DNA from: Streptomyces sp. NBC_01788
Lineage (GTDB): Bacteria > Actinomycetota > Actinomycetes > Streptomycetales > Streptomycetaceae
Assembly (NCBI RefSeq): GCF_035917575.1
Contig: NZ_CP109090.1
Coordinates: forward strand, 7,936,001 to 8,000,000
Reading direction: 5' to 3'
DNA: 64,000 bases
Every line of letters begins with the position of its first letter. Within the stretch, counting starts at the first letter, position 1. Under the pieces are notes generated by a model that did not search any database, was not told the origin of the DNA, and saw nothing but the letters and a program-made list of their open reading frames with translations. Positions 23,928 to 33,003 of the stretch are shown one piece after another. The translations under genes and the position numbers were made by a program.

Positions 23928-26657
23928 TCACAGGTCGAGTGCGAGTGCGGCGAGCTCGGCGCGGGAGCTGATGCCCAACTTGGAGTAGCAGTTCCGCAAA
24001 TGGAAGTCGACGGTGCGTGAGCTCACGAACAGCTGCGCGGCCACGTCCCGGTTCGACAGGCCCTGCCGGACCAGGCCGGCGACCTGGCGTTCCTGCGGGG
24101 TCAGCTCGGTGGCGGTGGTGACGTCGCGTCGGCGGGCGGACTCCCCGGCGGCGCGCAGCTCCTGCGCGGCCCGCTCGGCCCACGGGCCGGCGCCGAGATC
24201 CTCGAACAGCGCCAGTGCGGCGCGCAGATGCTCGCGGGCGTCGACCCGGCGGCGGGCGCGGCGCAGGTGCTCGCCGAAGGCCAGGTGGGTACGGGCCCGG
24301 TCGGGCAGCCGCGGGGAGCCGGCGTGCGCGGCGAGAGCACGCTGGAAGTGGACCTCGGTGTCACCGTCGCTGTCGGATTCCAGCAGGGCACGGCCGTGTT
24401 CGACGACCGCGGTCGCGGCCGGCAGACCGGTGCCCGCGGCGAACTGTTCCAGCTCGGCCAGCCGGCCGCGGGCGAGATCGCGCCGGTCGCCGCGGACGGC
24501 GGCATCGAACAGGTCGAGGGCGGCCAGGCGGCGCCACGCCGGCCCCGTGATCTGCTCCAGGTGTCGCAGCGCGGTCGCCGGCCGCGCGGCCGCGCGCAGC
24601 CCGCGCGTCCAGTGCGCCAGGTCGGCGACGAGGCCGTCGGTGATGCCGACCTGGTGCTTGCCCCGGATCTCGGCGACCCTCTCCAGGTGCCGCTCGGCCG
24701 TGTCGTCCCCACGCAGCGCCGCGAGCAGGGCGAGCTGCGCGGTGGGCAGCGCGGTCAGCCCCGGGTGCCCGGTGCCGGCGGCCAGCGGCAGCGCCGCGGC
24801 GGCGGCACCGGCGGCCTTCGACCAGGCGCCGGTGGCGATCTGGAAGTGGACACCGCGGGTGAGGGCGTGCTCGACCATGTTCAGCGCGCCGTCGCGGCGG
24901 GCGGCGCTCAACTGCTGCTCGTGCAGCCGCAGTCCGCGCTCGTCGTAGTCGATCAGCATCGCGGCGATGCCCAGGTTGGGCTGCAGCACATGGTCGTCGA
25001 CCGGGTCGGCCTCGGTGAGGGCGAACGCGCACCGGAAGGACTCCGCGGCGGCCGCCCAGTCGCTGCGGGCGACGGCATCGAAGCCGTGCAGCAGGGCCCA
25101 GGCGGCCTGCACCCGGGGCGGCGAGTCCGGCGCGGGCCCGGCCACCAGCGCGGTCGGGTTCACCGCGCGCGGGGATCGGGCGCCGAACGCCGCGAGCGAC
25201 GCGGCGAGCATCGCCAGCTGGGCCACCAGCGCCGCGTCCACGCCGACGGCGGCCTCGGCGGCCTGCAGGACGAGGTCATAGCCGTCGTTCAGCGAGCGGG
25301 TGTTCCACTCGATCTGCCCCTGCAGCGCGAGCAGTCGCGCCCGCGGCAGTGGATCGGTCACGTCCGTCGCGGCGGCCCGGGCGAGCGCCGAGGCGCGCGA
25401 CGCGTGCGCGCCCAGCCAGGCCGAGGACGCGGCCAGGTACAGCCGCCGCCCGCGGGCCTCACCCCCCGCGGTGAGCTCGGCGGCGCGGGCCCACGCGGCG
25501 GACGCGGCCTCATGACCGCCACGGGCCGCGGCACGCTCGGCGACCTGGTCGAGGGCGCCGACGACGTCCTCGTCGGGCCGGTCGGCGGCGGCGGCCAGGT
25601 GCCAGGCCCGCCGCTCGGGGTCGCCGGTCAGCACCTCGGCGAGCACACGGTGCGCGGCCCGGCGCTGCGCGCTGGTGGCCGCCCGGTAGACCGCCGAGCG
25701 CACCAGCGGGTGGTGGAGGGAAACGGTGTCGCCGTCCACGCGCAGCAGCCCGGACCGCTCCACCGCGTCCAGGGCGGCATCAGCGGCGTCGAGGCGCTCG
25801 GCGGCGTCGCGGACCACGGTCAGGCGGGCGGTGTCGTCGGTCGCGGCGACCAGCAGGAACCGCTGCGCGGGCTCGTCGAGGCGGCGGTAGCGGTCGAGGA
25901 AGGCGCGCTCCACGCCGCCGGTCAGCGGCAGCGGGGTGGGCAGCGGCGCCCGGCCGGTCAGCTGGTCGGCGGTGAGCACCCCGGCAAGCTCGACCAGGGC
26001 GAGCGGGTTGCCGCCGGTGCCCGCGACCAACTGGTCGCGCACCGCCGGATCGATGCCGGTCCCGGCCCGGGTGGACAGCAGCGCGTCGGCGTCGGCGCCG
26101 GTCACGCCGCCGAGCACGACGGTGGGCAGGTCCCCGGCGTCGAAGCGGCGGGCGTCCCCGTCGCGGGCGGCGAACAGCAGCGCCACACGCTCGGCCTGCA
26201 GCCGGCGGGCGGCGAACAGCAGCGCCGCCGACGACGCGTCGTCGAGCCAGTGCGCGTCGTCGACGACGACCAGCAGCGGCGACTCCTCGGCGGCGTCGGC
26301 GAGCAGACTCAGCGTGCCGAGGAACGCAAGGAAGCGGTCACCCTCGCCCTCGGCCTCACCCATCGCCGCGCGCAGTGCCGCGGCCTGCGGCACCGGCAGG
26401 GCGTCGATGCGGGTGCGCAGCGGCCACAGCAGCCGTTGCAGCGCGGCGAAGGCCAGCGGTGACTCGGACTCCACTCCAGAGGTGCGCAGCACCCGCAGGT
26501 CCATTGCGGTCGCCGGCGCGTCGTCCAGCAGCGCCGACTTACCGGCCCCGGGGACGCCGCGCACCACCAGCGTACCGCCGCGGCCGGCGCGGGCGGCGTC
26601 GAGCAGGGCGGCGATCGCCGCGCGTTCAGGGTCCCGTCCGGCCAGCACGAGCCCCAC
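23928..26657 (-). CDS. Large ATP-binding LuxR-family (LAL) regulator
   Basis: The 909-residue protein starts with an AAA-type ATPase domain: Walker A GVPGAGKS at 34-41 and Walker B LLVVVDDAHWLDD near 127. A long helical-repeat middle follows. It ends with a LuxR HTH (ELTPQERQVAGLVRQGLSNRDVAAQLFVSSRTVDFHLRNCYSKLGI, last 55 residues). LAL proteins are activators of secondary metabolism or sugar use. It lies upstream of the sugar operon in the same direction but 195 bp away and behind that operon's own operators, so a direct link is uncertain. Confidence 0.92.
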   Translation of the reverse strand: MGLVLAGRDPERAAIAALLDAARAGRGGTLVVRGVPGAGKSALLDDAPATAMDLRVLRTSGVESESPLAFAALQRLLWPLRTRIDALPVPQAAALRAAMGEAEGEGDRFLAFLGTLSLLADAAEESPLLVVVDDAHWLDDASSAALLFAARRLQAERVALLFAARDGDARRFDAGDLPTVVLGGVTGADADALLSTRAGTGIDPAVRDQLVAGTGGNPLALVELAGVLTADQLTGRAPLPTPLPLTGGVERAFLDRYRRLDEPAQRFLLVAATDDTARLTVVRDAAERLDAADAALDAVERSGLLRVDGDTVSLHHPLVRSAVYRAATSAQRRAAHRVLAEVLTGDPERRAWHLAAAADRPDEDVVGALDQVAERAAARGGHEAASAAWARAAELTAGGEARGRRLYLAASSAWLGAHASRASALARAAATDVTDPLPRARLLALQGQIEWNTRSLNDGYDLVLQAAEAAVGVDAALVAQLAMLAASLAAFGARSPRAVNPTALVAGPAPDSPPRVQAAWALLHGFDAVARSDWAAAAESFRCAFALTEADPVDDHVLQPNLGIAAMLIDYDERGLRLHEQQLSAARRDGALNMVEHALTRGVHFQIATGAWSKAAGAAAAALPLAAGTGHPGLTALPTAQLALLAALRGDDTAERHLERVAEIRGKHQVGITDGLVADLAHWTRGLRAAARPATALRHLEQITGPAWRRLAALDLFDAAVRGDRRDLARGRLAELEQFAAGTGLPAATAVVEHGRALLESDSDGDTEVHFQRALAAHAGSPRLPDRARTHLAFGEHLRRARRRVDAREHLRAALALFEDLGAGPWAERAAQELRAAGESARRRDVTTATELTPQERQVAGLVRQGLSNRDVAAQLFVSSRTVDFHLRNCYSKLGISSRAELAALALDL

Positions 26658-26737
26658 GGTATCGAACGCTCCGGACCCGTCCCGGACCAGGACCTGGCGA
26701 CCTCACCGGTGACGACCGGGCCTTCGCCGCCGCCGCC

Positions 26738-26779
26738 GTCGGCGCCGCGATCGTCGGCGCCGCGATCGTCGGCGCCCTG
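26738..26779. repeat. 15-bp tandem repeat
   Basis: The unit GTCGGCGCCGCGATC occurs nearly three times in a row (26738, 26753 and a partial copy at 26768) in the intergenic region between the divergent LAL and membrane-protein genes. Confidence 0.75.
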
Positions 26780-26886
26780 GCCCGAGCCCGGCGGAGAACC
26801 CGGCGATTTTCCCGGTGCGACACACCCTCTCCCAGGCCGATTCTTCAACCTGCCCGGCTTCATCATGAGACCTTGAGGAGTTCCCC

Positions 26887-27642
26887 TTGCCGTACAGCAC
26901 CCTGCCCGCTGCGGGCGCCACCCCCGAAGACACCGAACCCCTGGCGCGTCGCACGTCGCTGCGGCTGTCCGCCACGCTGCTTCTCGCCGGACAGCTCCTG
27001 TACATCGCGATCACCCAGTTCCACACCGGCGGGGACGCGAACGACCACCACGCCGTGTTCGCCGCTTACGCCGACAGCGGGATGTGGACACTCGTTCACC
27101 TCGGCCAGTTCGCGGGGATGGCGATCCTCCTCGCCGGGCTGTTCGCCCTGCTCTTCGCCCTGGACGTCCGCGGCAGGACAGCGAGGTGGGCGGGCCGGTT
27201 CGGTGCCGCCTCCGCGGCGGCTACGCTGGCGCTGTACGGCGTCCTCCAGGCAGTGGACGGGGTCGCCCTCAAGCAGGCGGTGAACGCCTGGGCGAGCGCC
27301 CCGGACCCCGAGAAGGCGGCGCGCTTCGCGAGCGCCGAGGCCGTCCGCTGGCTCGAGTGGGGAGTCAGGAGCTACCAGAACTTCGCCCTGGGCCTCGCTG
27401 TGCTCCTGTTCGCGGTCGCCGCCGCGCGGACGGCTTGGATCCCGCGGCCGGTGGTCCTCCTGATGAGCCTTTCCGGCCTCAGCTACCTGGTGCAGGGCTG
27501 CGTGGTCGGCTCCGGGGGATTCTCCTCGACGGAGTCGATCGCCATCGTGCTGGCCTTCGTCCTGGACGTGGCGTGGATGAGCTGGCTGGTCGCGGTCGCC
27601 TGGCGGATACGGGTCCCGGCGGCCGCGTCGCCCGGCCGATGA
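26887..27642 (+). CDS. Membrane protein of unknown function
   Basis: The TTG at 26887 is chosen because GAGGAG lies just upstream, giving 251 residues. About six hydrophobic segments are visible (LRLSATLLLAGQLLYIAI, LVHLGQFAGMAILLAGLFALLFAL, ALGLAVLLFAVAAAR, PVVLLMSLSGLSYLVQGCVV, AIVLAFVLDVAWMSWLVAVAW). I do not recognise a named family; it loosely resembles DUF4386-type proteins. It is the first of three small genes that share almost the same translation start region, followed by a heavy-metal-binding protein. Confidence 0.65.
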   Translation: MPYSTLPAAGATPEDTEPLARRTSLRLSATLLLAGQLLYIAITQFHTGGDANDHHAVFAAYADSGMWTLVHLGQFAGMAILLAGLFALLFALDVRGRTARWAGRFGAASAAATLALYGVLQAVDGVALKQAVNAWASAPDPEKAARFASAEAVRWLEWGVRSYQNFALGLAVLLFAVAAARTAWIPRPVVLLMSLSGLSYLVQGCVVGSGGFSSTESIAIVLAFVLDVAWMSWLVAVAWRIRVPAAASPGR

Positions 27643-27729
27643 GGGCGCGGACCGAGTACCGGTCATCCCCGACCCGCGAACCGCGGGCCACCTGACCGCA
27701 CCGTCACCACCGCATCGAGGAGTTCCCTC

Positions 27730-27963
27730 TTGCTCTCCGGTACCCCCCGCACCTTCATCGGCTCGACCACCTTCGAGATCACCGGTATGGCTTGTGCGCA
27801 CTGCGTCCGCTCTGTCACCGAGGAGATCTCGGGCGTCGCCGGCGTCGAGTCCGTCGTCGTCGACCTGGCCACCGGCACCGCCACCGTCACCGCCTCCCAG
27901 CCCGTCGACCGCGCCGACATCGCCGCCGCGGTCGACGAGGCCGGGTACGCCCTCGTCCCGTGA
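27730..27963 (+). CDS. Heavy-metal-associated (CopZ-like) domain protein
   Basis: The 77-residue protein is one HMA domain: FEITGMACAHCVRSVTEEISGVAGVESVVVDLATGTATVTA, with the metal-binding MxCxxC motif MACAHC at about residues 20-25. Such proteins carry Cu(I) or a similar soft metal in the cytoplasm. The TTG start is supported by GAGGAG, the same start region as the gene before it. No P-type ATPase follows, which is unusual; the neighbours are two membrane proteins. Confidence 0.88.
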   Translation: MLSGTPRTFIGSTTFEITGMACAHCVRSVTEEISGVAGVESVVVDLATGTATVTASQPVDRADIAAAVDEAGYALVP

Positions 27964-27988
27964 CCCGCACCCACCTCTGGAGACATCC

Positions 27989-28444
27989 GTGCACGACCGC
28001 ACTGCCACCCCGACCGCCGTCCCCGCGCCCACCAACCCCGCGGCGCACGACGGCCACCGCCCGAGCGCCAAGAAATTCGCCCTGCACTTCGCCGAGATGG
28101 TCGTGGCCATGGCCGTCGGCATGGTGGTCCTGCACCCGGTGTGGATGGCCGTCCTCGACGCCCTCGGCGCTGCCGGAGTGATGCACAACCCCTACAGCGG
28201 CGCGCTGATCATGGCGACGAACATGACGGTGGCCATGTCCGCGTGGATGAAGTTCCGCGGTCATGGCCGGCGGCCCGTCGCCGAGATGGGCGCGGCCATG
28301 TACGCGCCCTTCCTCGTGCTGTTCGTGCCGCTGTCGCTGGGGCTCATCGACGCCGGCGCCCTGATGCTGTGGGGCCACCTGCTCATGCTTCCGGCGATGG
28401 CCGCGGCCATGCTGCTGCGTCCGCACGAGTACGCCCACTGCTGA
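27989..28444 (+). CDS. Small Met/His-rich membrane protein, function unknown
   Basis: The GTG at 27989 follows GGAGA and gives 151 residues. A His-containing N-terminus (about 30 residues) precedes three or four membrane segments rich in Met (FAEMVVAMAVGMVVLHPVWMAVL, NPYSGALIMATNMTVAMSAWMKF, MYAPFLVLFVPLSLGLI, LMLWGHLLMLPAMAAAMLL). Similar proteins are sometimes labelled FliP-like, which I think is a misnomer in this non-flagellated group. Met/His content and the adjacent CopZ-like gene suggest a copper or other metal link; that is inference. Confidence 0.65.
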   Translation: MHDRTATPTAVPAPTNPAAHDGHRPSAKKFALHFAEMVVAMAVGMVVLHPVWMAVLDALGAAGVMHNPYSGALIMATNMTVAMSAWMKFRGHGRRPVAEMGAAMYAPFLVLFVPLSLGLIDAGALMLWGHLLMLPAMAAAMLLRPHEYAHC

Positions 28445-28519
28445 GACCGCGACCGCGGTGCCGGCCCGTCCGGCGGCCGGACCCGGCCGTCAGGCCCTTC
28501 GCGGCATGAAACATGAAAG

Positions 28520-28548
28520 AGGCGGGTTGCCTGTTCGGCAACCCGCCT
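28520..28548. terminator. Terminator of the cold-shock gene
   Basis: A perfect 12-bp stem AGGCGGGTTGCC / GGCAACCCGCCT encloses the loop TGTTC. It is followed on the minus strand by CTTTC. It sits 18 bases after the cold-shock stop codon. Confidence 0.85.
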
Positions 28549-28565
28549 CGCATCATCGTGAGCGG

Positions 28566-28769
28566 TCAGCCCCGGACGATGTTCTGCGCCTGCGGGCCCT
28601 TCTGGCCCTGGCCGATGTCAAAGGTGACGTGCTCGCCCTCGGTCAGCTCACGGTAGCCTGCGCCCTGGATCTCGGAGTAGTGGGCGAAGACGTCCGGGCC
28701 TCCGTCGTCCTGGGCGATGAAGCCGTAGCCCTTTTCGGAGTTGAACCACTTCACGGTGCCGCTGGCCAT
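28566..28769 (-). CDS. Cold-shock domain protein (CspA family)
   Basis: The 67-residue protein is a complete cold-shock domain with both RNA-binding motifs: KGYGFIA (RNP1, about 13-19) and DVFAHY (RNP2, about 26-31). It is an RNA chaperone of the cytoplasm. It is monocistronic with its own terminator and has a long upstream region, as usual for cold-shock mRNAs. Confidence 0.95.
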   Translation of the reverse strand: MASGTVKWFNSEKGYGFIAQDDGGPDVFAHYSEIQGAGYRELTEGEHVTFDIGQGQKGPQAQNIVRG

Positions 28770-29004
28770 ACTGATATTCCTTCGTCCATGCCTGGGAACA
28801 GCCCTTGATCACGGGCATCCCCGACTCCCGTGGCTGGGGAGCCATCAGCCGTTCTACCCCGCACCGCTCGGTATACCCGTCCGGAACACGCGCAGGTGCG
28901 GCCCGAGCGTCGGTGAGGCGGAGGCACAGGCCCGGTGAGCCGAGGAGCCGGCGCAGCGCCCGTAAGGACCGGACGGGCCGAGCCGAGGTGCCGCAGGGGT
29001 GGGG

Positions 29005-29660
29005 CTAGAGTGATCGGGGTGGACACCGTGCCGATACCGTCGACGGTGTCACCTCGACCAGGTCCCCGGGCCGCAGGTACCTCCGCGGCGAGCGAGCCCT
29101 TCCTGCCCCACCGGGAGTGCCGGTGAGAATCAGGTCGACGGGAGTGGAACGTGCCCGGATCTTGCCCTGCAGCCACTCCGTCGTGCCGTACTGCCACCCC
29201 CGCATGGGGATGTCGTTGGCCACCGTGAAACCGGCGATGTACTGGTCCGCCTCTTCCTCACGGACCTTGTACGCGGTCCGTCCGACGACGGCGAGTTCTC
29301 CCTCCCAGTCCATCCCCGGATCCTCCGCCACGGCCGGCACCGCGTCAGCCGGGCCGGTCAAGGTGTCGGCGAACTTCGCGAAGAGGGTGGGACGAGCGGG
29401 GAGTTCCCGGCCCATCTCCTGAATGTGACTCGTGTAGTTGAGGCCCGCGCACAGCACCTTCGAGGGACGCGGTACGACGGTCCGCACATCGACGTCGCCC
29501 CTGCGGTGCCGGCGCCCGGTGGCGTTGGCCGCGATCCGCCGCCAGTCCTCGTCCGCCGGCAGGGAATCGACGCCGGCGTGACCGGGGAGTTCGGTGAACT
29601 CGTCACCGTCCAGGCGGGCTGCGCATGTGCCCCAAGGAATGAAGTGAGACCGGCAACCGT
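29005..29660 (-). pseudogene. Decayed fumarylacetoacetate-hydrolase-family gene
   Basis: The frame shows clear FAH-family sequence: LDGDEFTELPGHAGVDSLPADEDWRR at the N-terminal end, then VVPRPSKVLCAGLNYTSHIQEMGRELPARPTLFAKFADTLTGP with the catalytic core ending in YGTTEWLQGK. It then jumps directly to DLILTGTPGGAGRARSP. The stretch that normally separates these blocks is missing, as is a usable start codon at the N-terminus, and the C-terminus is altered. The enzyme class opens or hydrates ring-fission products. It is the last of three damaged genes in one operon. Confidence 0.72.
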
Positions 29661-30224
29661 GCGCACCCGGCAGCGGGACATCGGCTCCTGCTCGTCGTTC
29701 AACTGCGCTCCCGTCGCGAGCGTGGACTCGTTGTCCCGCCAGGTCTCGCGCGGCAGCGCCATCGTGCCCCGGACGTGCGAGAAGTGCCGTGCGAATTCCG
29801 CGAGGAACTCGTCACTGGTGACCGGGGAGCCCTCGGAAGGGTCCTTGCGCCGGGTCAGCTCGCGCAGCTCGTCGAGCATGCGCCGCCCCACGCCCTGGGA
29901 CCAGGCCGCCTGGTGCAGGCCGGCCGGCAGGGCAGGGCTCACCCGGCTCATGCAGCGGCCACGCCGGAGGTTCTCGGTGCCGATGCCGAAGACGTACTTG
30001 TCCTCGACGAGCACCTCCTCGGCCCGGTAGTCGAGGCTCGCGGTCGCGGGCAGCCCCAGCATGTCCCAGTTGTCACCGCTGTCGCGGAGGGCGTCCTGCA
30101 CCACCGGTGTCGGCCGCCGCAGCCGCTCGCTGTCCTCGGCCTCGCTCCGCAGGAGCGGGTAGATGTCCGTCAACTCCGCGAGCAGCCTGTTCGTTTGCTC
30201 GCCCGCCTGTATGTCCACCATCAC
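29640..30224 (-). pseudogene. Decayed flavin-dependent monooxygenase (acyl-CoA-dehydrogenase fold)
   Basis: The reading frame opens with MMVDIQAGEQTNRLLAELTDIYPLLRSEAEDSERLRRPTP, typical of the N-terminus of HsaA-type two-component monooxygenases. About 120 residues later in the family comes DNWDMLGLPATASLDYRAEEVLVED, but here it follows at once. A C-terminal part (ELTRRKDPSEGSPVTSDEFLAEFARHFSHVRGTMALPRETWRDNE) is present in shortened form. The gene thus has internal deletions and runs into the FAH remnant. Its start overlaps the stop of the reductase fragment, showing the original coupled operon. Confidence 0.7.
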
Positions 30225-30540
30225 CGTCGGCCCCTCCCGGACTGCGCGCCCTCACCGGCGTCGCGCTCGGCGGCTTCGGCCAGAGCGCCCCACTGGCCGC
30301 GGTGGAAGAGCAGGGGCCGGGTGTCGTCCTGCCGGCCGTAGGACAGCACACGCCCGAGCACGAGGACGTGGTCGCCGCCGTCGTACCCCGCCCACGGCGT
30401 GCACTGGAAGTACGCCGGCGAGCCGTTGATCCGTGGTGCCACGTCGTCGCCGACCCATTCGATGCGGTGGGTGTCCTGCGGCTTGCCCGGTGGGCGCCGC
30501 GCGAGCGCGACGGCGATGAACCGCTGCGGGAAGCGGCATG
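30221..30540 (-). pseudogene. Flavin reductase fragment (HpaC/HsaB-like)
   Basis: Only the C-terminal part of a flavin reductase remains: RFIAVALARRPPGKPQDTHRIEWVGDDV, then SPAYFQCTPWAGYDGGDHVLVLGRVLSYG and RPLLFHRGQW. The N-terminal FMN-binding half is missing and no proper start exists. Such reductases supply FMNH2 or FADH2 to the partner monooxygenase encoded next to it. The three remnants (29.0-30.5 kb) look like a lost aromatic or steroid ring-degradation operon. Confidence 0.65.
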
Positions 30541-30859
30541 CCGCACCCGACGAACCGGGAGAGCGGGTTCGAGGAGGCGGAGGTCAACTCTCGGCGCGAC
30601 CACGGGTGACGGTACAGAGCCATTCGCCGGACAGTTCCTGCCCCCGAAAGAAGGCGAAAGCCGCTGGGCCGGCCGGACGGCGTGCGAGCTGGGGTAATGC
30701 TGTGCGGCGGGCCGAGAGCCGACGGCCGCGGCCCGGAACCCGGTGCTCGCGGCCGGGGCGAGGCTCGTAGGGCTCAATACGAACTGGTTCGCCGGGAGCG
30801 GCTGCAGGAAGCCGCAGGTGGTCGGGCTCACCCCGGAGGCCGGACACGGGAGGTAACAC

Positions 30860-32698
30860 ATGTGCGGGATCACCGGCTGGGTGTCCTTCGACCGTGATCT
30901 GCGGTCCGAGAGCGCGACTTTGGACGCGATGACAGAGACCATGTCCTGCCGGGGTCCCGACGACCGCGGAACCTGGGCCGAGGGACCCGCGGCCCTCGGC
31001 CACCGCAGGCTCGCGATCATCGACCTTCCCGGCGGCCGGCAGCCGATGAGCGTCCGGACGCCCGAGGGCACGGTGGTGCTCGTCTACTCGGGGGAGACCT
31101 ACAACTTCACCGAACTGCGGAGCGAGCTGACCGGCCTGGGCCACCGCTTCACGACCGACTCGGACACCGAGGTGGTCCTGAACGCCTACCTCGAATGGGG
31201 CGAGGGGCTCGCCAGGCGGCTCAACGGCATGTTCGCGTTCGCGGTGTGGGACGGCCGCCACAACCGGCTCGTGATGGTCCGCGACCGTATGGGGATCAAG
31301 CCGTTCTACTACTACCCGACCTCCGACGGCGTGCTGTTCGGCTCCGAACCCAAGGCCATCCTCGCCCATCCGCTCGCCCGCGCCCGGGTCCGCCTCGACG
31401 GACTGCGGGAGATGTTCTCGATGGTCAAGACGCCCGGACACGCCATGTGGGACGGCATGCGCGAACTGGAGCCCGGCACCGTACTCACCGTCGACCGGCA
31501 GGGGATGCGCCGACGCGTCTACTGGCAACTGGAGACCCGTCCGCACACCGACGACCGCGGCGCCACCGTCGCCACCGTACGCTCACTGCTCGACGACATC
31601 GTCCGCCGCCAGCTCGTCGCCGACGTTCCCCGCTGCATGCTGCTGTCGGGTGGCCTGGACTCCTCGGCCCTGACCGCCCTGGCCGCCCGCCAACTGGCCG
31701 AGCACGGCGAGAAGGTACGCAGCTTCGCCGTGGACTTCGCGGGACATGCCGACAACTTCATCGCCGACGAACTGCGCACCACACCCGACGCCCCGTACGT
31801 GCACGACGTCGCCCGCGCTTCGGGCACCGAGCACCAGGACATCGTCATCGACGCGCGGGCCCTCGCCGACCTCGACGTAAGGGCGGAGACGATCCGGGCG
31901 CGCGACCTGCCCGTGGGCGTCGGCGATCTGGACTCCTCCCTCTACCTGCTCCTCCGGGCGATCCGCGAGCACTCCACGGTCGCGCTGTCCGGCGAGTCGG
32001 CCGACGAGGTCTTCGGCGGTTACCTCCAGTTCTTCGACGAGAAGGCCCGGACCACCGACACTTTCCCGTGGATGGCCCAGGCCGAGCGCTTCGGCAGCGA
32101 CTCCGGCGTCCTGAATCCCGCTCTCGCCGAAGCCCTGGACCTGAAGGCGTACGTCGCCGACAGCTACTGCACCGCCGTCTCGGACATCCGCCGCCTCGAC
32201 GGGGAGAGCGACTTCGAGTACCGGATGCGGAAGATCTGCCATCTGCACCTGACCCGGTTCGTACGGGTCCTGCTGGACCGCAAGGACCGGCTGAGCATGG
32301 CGGTCGGCCTTGAGGTGCGGGTGCCGTTCTGCGACCACCGGCTCGTCGAGTACGTGTACAACGCGCCCTGGTCGCTGAAGTCGTTCGACGGGAGGGAGAA
32401 GAGCCTGCTCAGGGAGGCGACCGCCGACCTTATCCCGCGGTCCGTGTACGACAGGACGAAGAGCCCCTACCCGTCGACCCAGGACCCGCAGTACGCCGTC
32501 GCCATCCAGGAGCACGTCAGGGACATCCTCGCCCGCCCGTCCCACCCGGTCTTCGACCTGCTCGACCGGGACCGGGTGCACCAAGCGGCCTACCGGGAGG
32601 CCCCGCAGGTCACGCTGGCCTCACGGCGCGGCCTCGAACGCACCGTGAACCTGGCGCTGTGGCTGGACATGTACAAGCCGGAGTTGCTGCTCACCTGA
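30860..32698 (+). CDS. asnB: Asparagine synthase (glutamine-hydrolysing)
   Basis: The 612-residue protein has an N-terminal glutaminase domain with catalytic Cys 2 (MCGITGWVS), RGPDDRG near 31 and GHRRLAIIDL near 48. The synthetase domain has the ATP PP-loop LLSGGLDSSA at 261-270 and SGESADEVFGGY near 380. It makes asparagine from aspartate, ATP and glutamine in the cytoplasm. The ATG follows GGGAGG. Length and motifs are complete. It is a single gene in front of a terminator; the damaged operon behind it points the other way. Confidence 0.93.
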   Translation: MCGITGWVSFDRDLRSESATLDAMTETMSCRGPDDRGTWAEGPAALGHRRLAIIDLPGGRQPMSVRTPEGTVVLVYSGETYNFTELRSELTGLGHRFTTDSDTEVVLNAYLEWGEGLARRLNGMFAFAVWDGRHNRLVMVRDRMGIKPFYYYPTSDGVLFGSEPKAILAHPLARARVRLDGLREMFSMVKTPGHAMWDGMRELEPGTVLTVDRQGMRRRVYWQLETRPHTDDRGATVATVRSLLDDIVRRQLVADVPRCMLLSGGLDSSALTALAARQLAEHGEKVRSFAVDFAGHADNFIADELRTTPDAPYVHDVARASGTEHQDIVIDARALADLDVRAETIRARDLPVGVGDLDSSLYLLLRAIREHSTVALSGESADEVFGGYLQFFDEKARTTDTFPWMAQAERFGSDSGVLNPALAEALDLKAYVADSYCTAVSDIRRLDGESDFEYRMRKICHLHLTRFVRVLLDRKDRLSMAVGLEVRVPFCDHRLVEYVYNAPWSLKSFDGREKSLLREATADLIPRSVYDRTKSPYPSTQDPQYAVAIQEHVRDILARPSHPVFDLLDRDRVHQAAYREAPQVTLASRRGLERTVNLALWLDMYKPELLLT

Positions 32699-32762
32699 CG
32701 TCCCTGTGACTGTGCCGGCCGGCACTGCGGACATCGAGACGCCGTCCCAGCATTCGAGGGAG

Positions 32763-32799
32763 CCCGCAGCCCGGCCGGGCAGGCCGGTGAGGCTGCGGG
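32763..32799. terminator. Branched hairpin terminator after asnB
   Basis: CCCGCAGC (32763) pairs with GCTGCGGG (32792), and inside it CCGGCC (32771-32776) pairs with GGCCGG (32782-32787) around the loop GGGCA. The only irregularity is a small TGAG bulge. A further 14-bp palindrome GTGCCGGCCGGCAC lies at 32712-32725. Confidence 0.65.
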
Positions 32800-32851
32800 G
32801 GTGCACTCCCACAGCGGCCGGCCCCGTCCTCAGGAGCCGGGGACCGTTTCA

Positions 32852-32865
32852 CGGAAGCGCTCCCG
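32852..32865. promoter_or_regulatory. CebR-like box, distal
   Basis: CGGAAGCGCTCCCG differs from the known Streptomyces CebR consensus TGGGAGCGCTCCCA by one core base plus the outer pair. It lies in a wider inverted repeat (TTCACGG...CCGTGAA). It is about 140 bases before the cellulase start. Confidence 0.55.
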
Positions 32866-32936
32866 TGAAGTTTGTTATTCACGGGAGTTGAGGGATTACG
32901 TGAACCTGTCACGCATGGATACGCTGCTCAGGGGCG

Positions 32937-32950
32937 CGGGAGCGCTCCCA
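32937..32950. promoter_or_regulatory. CebR box, proximal
   Basis: CGGGAGCGCTCCCA contains the perfect 12-bp palindrome GGGAGCGCTCCC and matches the CebR consensus TGGGAGCGCTCCCA at 13 of 14 bases. CebR represses cellulase and cellobiose-uptake genes until cello-oligosaccharides appear. It sits 54 bases before the cellulase start. Confidence 0.82.
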
Positions 32951-33003
32951 CGATCCTGCGCACGCCCCTGGCACTCTCCGACCCGAGAGCACGGAGGACG
33001 ACT

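Noticed and set aside
27989..28444. Flagellar protein FliP
   Set aside because: The length and membrane pattern do not match FliP and no flagellar gene is nearby.
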